A stretch of 64,000 bases of DNA, taken from Streptomyces sp. col6. Its GTDB lineage: Bacteria; Actinomycetota; Actinomycetes; Streptomycetales; Streptomycetaceae. Location: assembly GCF_008042035.1 (NCBI RefSeq), contig NZ_RDBL01000029.1:665504-729503 (forward strand), given 5' to 3'. The first letter of the stretch is position 1. Each line of letters begins with the position of its first letter. A model generated the notes under the pieces. It did no database searches, was not told the origin of the DNA, and was given only the letters and a program-made list of their open reading frames with translations. A program made the translations under genes and the position numbers. This document shows, in pieces, positions 60,902-64,000 of this stretch.

Positions 60902-60933
60902 CCACCACCCATGACGTTTGTCATGGGTGGTGG
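60902..60933. promoter_or_regulatory. perfect 32-bp dyad upstream of ragA
   Basis: CCACCACCCATGAC and its exact complement flank GTTT: 14 matched pairs. The centre ATGAC-N4-GTCAT suits a NarL-type response regulator. It ends 48 bp before the ragA ATG. Binding by a RagR/RamR-type regulator is inferred. Confidence 0.65.
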
Positions 60934-60981
60934 TGACAGCTCGCACTGCCCCCGGCCCTCCGCGCCCGGAAACCTGGAGAC

Positions 60982-61926
60982 ATGACCAGCGACGACAAGT
61001 CCCGTGAGTACGTGATCCAGGCGGAGGACGTCCGGCGCAGCTACGCAGGCGGCTTCGAGGCCGTGTCCGGTGTCTCCTTCTCCGTGGCACGCGGCGAGCT
61101 GTTCGCCCTGCTCGGTACGAACGGCGCCGGCAAGACCTCCACCGTCGAGCTCCTGGAGGGCCTGGCCCGCCCCGACGGCGGCACGGTCCGCGTGCTGGGC
61201 CACGATCCGTACGCCGAGCGCATACGGGTCCGCCCCCGCATAGGCGTGATGCTCCAGGAGGGCGGCTTCCCGTCCGAGCTGTCGGTCACCGAGACGGTAC
61301 GGATGTGGGCGGGCTGCACCAGCGGCGCCCGGCCGGCCGGGGAGGCCCTGGAGCTCGTGGGGCTCGGCCACCGCGCCCGCGTCCGGGTCAAGCAGCTCTC
61401 GGGCGGCGAGCGACGCCGGCTGGACCTGGCGCTGGCCCTGCTCGGCCGGCCCGAGGTGCTTTTCCTCGACGAGCCGACCACCGGTCTCGACGCCGAGGGC
61501 CGGCGCGACACCTGGGCGCTGGTGCGCCGGCTCCAGCAGGACGGCATCACCGTGCTGCTCACCACGCACTACCTGGAGGAGGCCGAGGCGCTCGCGGACC
61601 GGCTGGCGATCATGCACCGCGGCCGGATCGTCACCGCGGGCACCACGGCCGAGGTGACGGCCGCCCGCCCCGCCCGCATCCGCTTCGAACTGCCCGACGG
61701 CGTCCCCGCCGCCCGGCTGCCTCTGGAGCTCCGCGCCGCCGCCGACGGCCCCCGGATCGAGATACGTACGCACCGGCTCCAGGACTCCCTGGCCGAACTG
61801 CTCCGCTGGGCCGCGGCGGCGGACGTCACGCTGCACGGGCTCGACGCCCGCTCGGCCTCGCTCGAAGAGGCCTTCCTCGACATCGCCAGGTCCGCCGCCG
61901 CAACCGAAGAGGTGCCTGCCGCATGA
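60982..61926 (+). CDS. ragA: ABC transporter ATP-binding protein of the rag operon
   Basis: A 314-residue ABC ATPase. Walker A GTNGAGKTS, Q-loop region VMLQEGGFPSE, signature LSGGERRRLDLA, Walker B VLFLDEPTTGLD and the switch His in TTHYLEEAE are intact. An approximately 90-residue C-terminal extension (RIRFELPDGVPAARLPLELRAAADGPRI...) is typical of DrrA-like exporters. ATG 60982 follows GGAG. The stop overlaps ragB (ATGA). Order (ABC ATPase, permease, histidine kinase) and position beside lsrL and purSQL match ragABKR of S. coelicolor, reported as activated by RamR and linked to aerial hyphae. Confidence 0.92.
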   Translation: MTSDDKSREYVIQAEDVRRSYAGGFEAVSGVSFSVARGELFALLGTNGAGKTSTVELLEGLARPDGGTVRVLGHDPYAERIRVRPRIGVMLQEGGFPSELSVTETVRMWAGCTSGARPAGEALELVGLGHRARVRVKQLSGGERRRLDLALALLGRPEVLFLDEPTTGLDAEGRRDTWALVRRLQQDGITVLLTTHYLEEAEALADRLAIMHRGRIVTAGTTAEVTAARPARIRFELPDGVPAARLPLELRAAADGPRIEIRTHRLQDSLAELLRWAAAADVTLHGLDARSASLEEAFLDIARSAAATEEVPAA

Positions 61927-62723
61927 CCACCACGACCACCCCCGCGACCGATACCCCGCGCACGACGGCCCTGACCCGGCTGACGGCACTCGGGCGGGCC
62001 GAGCTGACGCTGCTCTCCCGGAACCGGACGGCGATCTTCGTCGCGCTGTTCATGCCGGCGGCCATGATCATGGCCATGAAGTCGACGTTCGAGAGCATCG
62101 ACCTCAAGGGCACCGGGCTCACCGTCGCCGGGGCGGCGCTCATCGGCGGTATCGGGACGGTGCTCTTCCAGGCCGTCTACATGAACATGGTTGCCGCGTA
62201 CGTCGCACGGCGCGAGGAACTGGTCCTGAAGCGGCTGCGCACCGGCGAGGTCACCGACGGGGAGATCCTCGCGGGGACCGCCCTCCCGGCCGGCGCGCTC
62301 GCGCTAGCCCAGAGCGCGGTGATCATCGTCGCCGGTACGGCCTTCTTCGGCCTCGGCGCACCGGACCGCCCGGAACTGCTCGTGGCGGGCCTGCTGTTGG
62401 GCGTGGTGCTGCTGACGGCCCTGGCCGCGGTCACCTCCGTGATCACCCGCACCGTGCAGACGGCCCAGCTGACGACCCTGCCGCTGTTCCTCGTCTCGAT
62501 GATGGGCTCGGGGCTCTTCGTCCCCCTGGAGATATTTCCCGACCGTCTCGCGGCGGTCTGCGAGTTCCTTCCGCTGACCGGGGTGATGACCCTGATACGG
62601 ACCGGCTGGCTCGGCGCCTCCGAGGGCACCGACCTGCTCGGTGCCGCACTGACCGGGCTGGTCTGGACGGCGGTGGCCGTGTTTGCTGTGCAGCGATGGT
62701 TCCGCTGGGATCCGCGCCGCTGA
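61923..62723 (+). CDS. ragB: ABC-2 type transporter permease of the rag operon
   Basis: 266 residues with six predicted helices in the ABC-2/DrrB arrangement (IFVALFMPAAMIMAM, ALIGGIGTVLFQAVYMNMVAAYV, LVAGLLLGVVLLTALAAVTSVI, LPLFLVSMMGSGLFVPLEIF). It pairs with RagA to export an unknown substrate. ATG 61923 overlaps the ragA stop, indicating coupled translation. The histidine kinase gene starts 15 bp after its stop, so all three genes share one transcript. Confidence 0.9.
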   Translation: MTTTTTPATDTPRTTALTRLTALGRAELTLLSRNRTAIFVALFMPAAMIMAMKSTFESIDLKGTGLTVAGAALIGGIGTVLFQAVYMNMVAAYVARREELVLKRLRTGEVTDGEILAGTALPAGALALAQSAVIIVAGTAFFGLGAPDRPELLVAGLLLGVVLLTALAAVTSVITRTVQTAQLTTLPLFLVSMMGSGLFVPLEIFPDRLAAVCEFLPLTGVMTLIRTGWLGASEGTDLLGAALTGLVWTAVAVFAVQRWFRWDPRR

Positions 62724-62738
62724 GAAGGAGGTTGGGCC

Positions 62739-64000
62739 GTGAGAGGCGTACGGGGCTGGCACCGCAGCTGGCAGAAGCGCAACAAGATGGAGCGGATCGA
62801 TCTGTACTCGCGGTTCACCATCTCCTGCATTCCCTGGCTCTTCGCCCTGGCCTGGCAGGGAGCGCCCTTCCAGTCCGACATCGGCCACGAACCGCTTCCG
62901 CTGACGCTGGGCGTGGCACTGCTCCTGGCGAGCCTCGCGCAGTGCGTGCTGAGCAACCGCAACCTCCCCGCGTCGTACGAGCACTACCTCGGCGTCTCCG
63001 CCTTCCCCGAGCGACGCCTGCTGGCGCCCGTGGCGCTCCTGCTGCTGGCCATCGGGCTGCTGGCGACCCTGGCCGGGGTGGACGGGGTCCAGGGCTCGGG
63101 GCTGCTGCTCATGGCGCTGAACGCACCGATGGCCCTCGTGATCACGCGAGTGCTCCTGGTCCCGGTCCGCCGCTTCGTGATCGAGTCCCTCTGCCTCACC
63201 GCACTGACCACCGGGGCCCTCGCGGCGGCCGGAGTCCGGGGCGGCCTGCTGGCCGGTGTGGTGCCCTGCACCCTCTTCGGCTGTGTGCTGGTCCTGATCT
63301 CGGTCCGGCCCAGTGCCTGGAGCATGAGCGTGATGTGGCAGGCCGAGCAGGCCCGGGACATACAGGCCAGGCTCGCCGTCGCCGAGGAACGGCTGCGGTT
63401 CGGGCGGGACATGCATGACGTGCTGGGCCGCAACCTCGCGGTGATCGCGCTCAAGAGCGAGCTGGCGGTGGAGCTCGCACAGCGCGGCAGGCCGGAGGCG
63501 GTGGACCAGATGGTCGAGGTGCAGCGGATAGCCCGTGCCTCGCAGCAGGAGGTGCGCGAGGTGGTGCGCGGTTACCGGGAGGCCGATCTGAGTACGGAAC
63601 TGGCCGGGGCCCGTGGCGTGTTGAGCGCGGCCGGTATCGAGTGCACGGTGACCGGCGACAGCGGTGAGCATCTGCCTGCGCCCGTGCAGTCGGCGCTCGG
63701 CTGGGTCGTCCGCGAGGCGGCGACCAATGTGCTGCGGCACGGAGATCCCCGGCGGTGCGTGATCCGGCTGGGGGCCACCGCGGACGCCGTGGTGCTCCAG
63801 GTGGAGAACGATGGCGCGACGGCCACGACGGCCACTCCCGCGCCCGACGGGCCGGGCTCCGGGCTGGCCGGCCTCCGGGAGCGGCTCGATGTGCTCGACG
63901 GCACGCTGGAGGCGGTGCCCGCGAAGGGCGGCCTGTTCCGCCTGACCGCGACGATCCCGCTGCGCGACGACCGGGACGGGGCGGAGGAGGGGGGCGGTGG
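62739..64000 (+). CDS. ragK: membrane histidine kinase of the rag operon, 3' end outside window
   Basis: The first 420 residues are present and the frame is open to the window end. The N-terminus has about five helices (ISCIPWLFALAWQGA, LPLTLGVALLLASLAQCVL and others), then a HisKA_3 dimerisation helix FGRDMHDVLGRNLAVIALKSELA with the phosphorylated His, and an HATPase domain with VVREAATNVLRHGD and GSGLAGLRERLDVLDG. This is the NarL/DesK-type kinase class. GTG 62739 follows AAGGAGG. The cognate response regulator should lie just beyond base 64000, and the perfect dyad upstream of ragA is its likely target. Confidence 0.92.
   Translation, partial: MRGVRGWHRSWQKRNKMERIDLYSRFTISCIPWLFALAWQGAPFQSDIGHEPLPLTLGVALLLASLAQCVLSNRNLPASYEHYLGVSAFPERRLLAPVALLLLAIGLLATLAGVDGVQGSGLLLMALNAPMALVITRVLLVPVRRFVIESLCLTALTTGALAAAGVRGGLLAGVVPCTLFGCVLVLISVRPSAWSMSVMWQAEQARDIQARLAVAEERLRFGRDMHDVLGRNLAVIALKSELAVELAQRGRPEAVDQMVEVQRIARASQQEVREVVRGYREADLSTELAGARGVLSAAGIECTVTGDSGEHLPAPVQSALGWVVREAATNVLRHGDPRRCVIRLGATADAVVLQVENDGATATTATPAPDGPGSGLAGLRERLDVLDGTLEAVPAKGGLFRLTATIPLRDDRDGAEEGGG

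Overview
The window is high-GC actinobacterial DNA and almost certainly a Streptomyces chromosome. The coding regions are very GC-rich, many genes start at GTG, and several start codons sit 7-9 nt behind a -10 box, which suggests leaderless mRNAs. Streptomyces marker genes are present: the 68-residue BldC, an Lsr2 paralogue of the LsrL type, valine/leucine dehydrogenase, a DUF3073 protein, a TTA-containing sporulation-type gene and a rag-type ABC/histidine-kinase operon. From memory the gene order matches, in inverted orientation, the S. coelicolor region from about SCO4119 (ndh) to SCO4073 (ragK), with one extra block at about 23.7-27.9 kb.

Layout. 1-5.95 kb: a SpoIIE-type phosphatase cut by the window edge, a type II NADH dehydrogenase, a TetR regulator and an ECF sigma factor fused to a zinc anti-sigma motif, a membrane helix and an NPCBM-like domain. 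6-14.5 kb: an AfsR/SARP-STAND regulator, an asparagine-synthetase-like protein with a degenerate ATP motif, a 1.2 kb non-coding stretch, and a sporulation-type regulator with one TTA codon (bldA control). 14.5-22.5 kb: L-2-hydroxyglutarate oxidase, trmB, a PrsW protease, an aldo/keto reductase, an M23 endopeptidase behind a c-di-AMP (ydaO-type) riboswitch, a membrane SpoIIE phosphatase and the initiator tRNA. 22.8-28.1 kb: two small membrane proteins, then an accessory-looking block: a stand-alone tsaD-like gene behind a perfect 30-bp operator, a TetR gene, a MATE exporter broken by two frameshifts, an APH-fold kinase-like gene and tRNA-Lys. 28.2-36 kb: two tandem secreted FG-GAP proteins and a DEAD-box helicase with a repetitive Arg-rich tail. 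36-41.4 kb: a lipoprotein, a small zinc-protease-like protein, a membrane metallophosphoesterase, a tRNA-Glu/Asp/Phe cluster, and an operon for a small secreted protein, a DsbA-like thioredoxin and a CcdA-like membrane protein. 41.6-50 kb: HrpA helicase, a second tRNA-Asp, a DUF6274-like small protein, bldC, a conserved hypothetical, vdh and DUF3073. 50-59.7 kb: purM, purF, a DinB/MDMPI-like enzyme, a TetR/MFS divergon and the overlapping purS-purQ-purL operon. 59.9-64 kb: lsrL, two tRNA-Gly genes, and ragA-ragB-ragK, with ragK running off the end.

How the genes work together. Three themes recur: developmental and signalling control (bldC, the TTA gene, two SpoIIE phosphatases, SARP, the fused ECF, rag, lsrL), de novo purine synthesis (purS/Q/L/M/F), and tRNA supply and modification (eight tRNA genes, trmB, a tsaD-like gene). 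The best candidate for something undescribed is the 23.7-27.9 kb block, where a tsaD-like gene, a TetR repressor and strong dyads sit beside an exporter and a small-molecule-kinase-like gene. The fused ECF factor and an unusual tRNA-Gly T arm are also worth checking. All functional names are inferred by reading the sequence; no database search was run.
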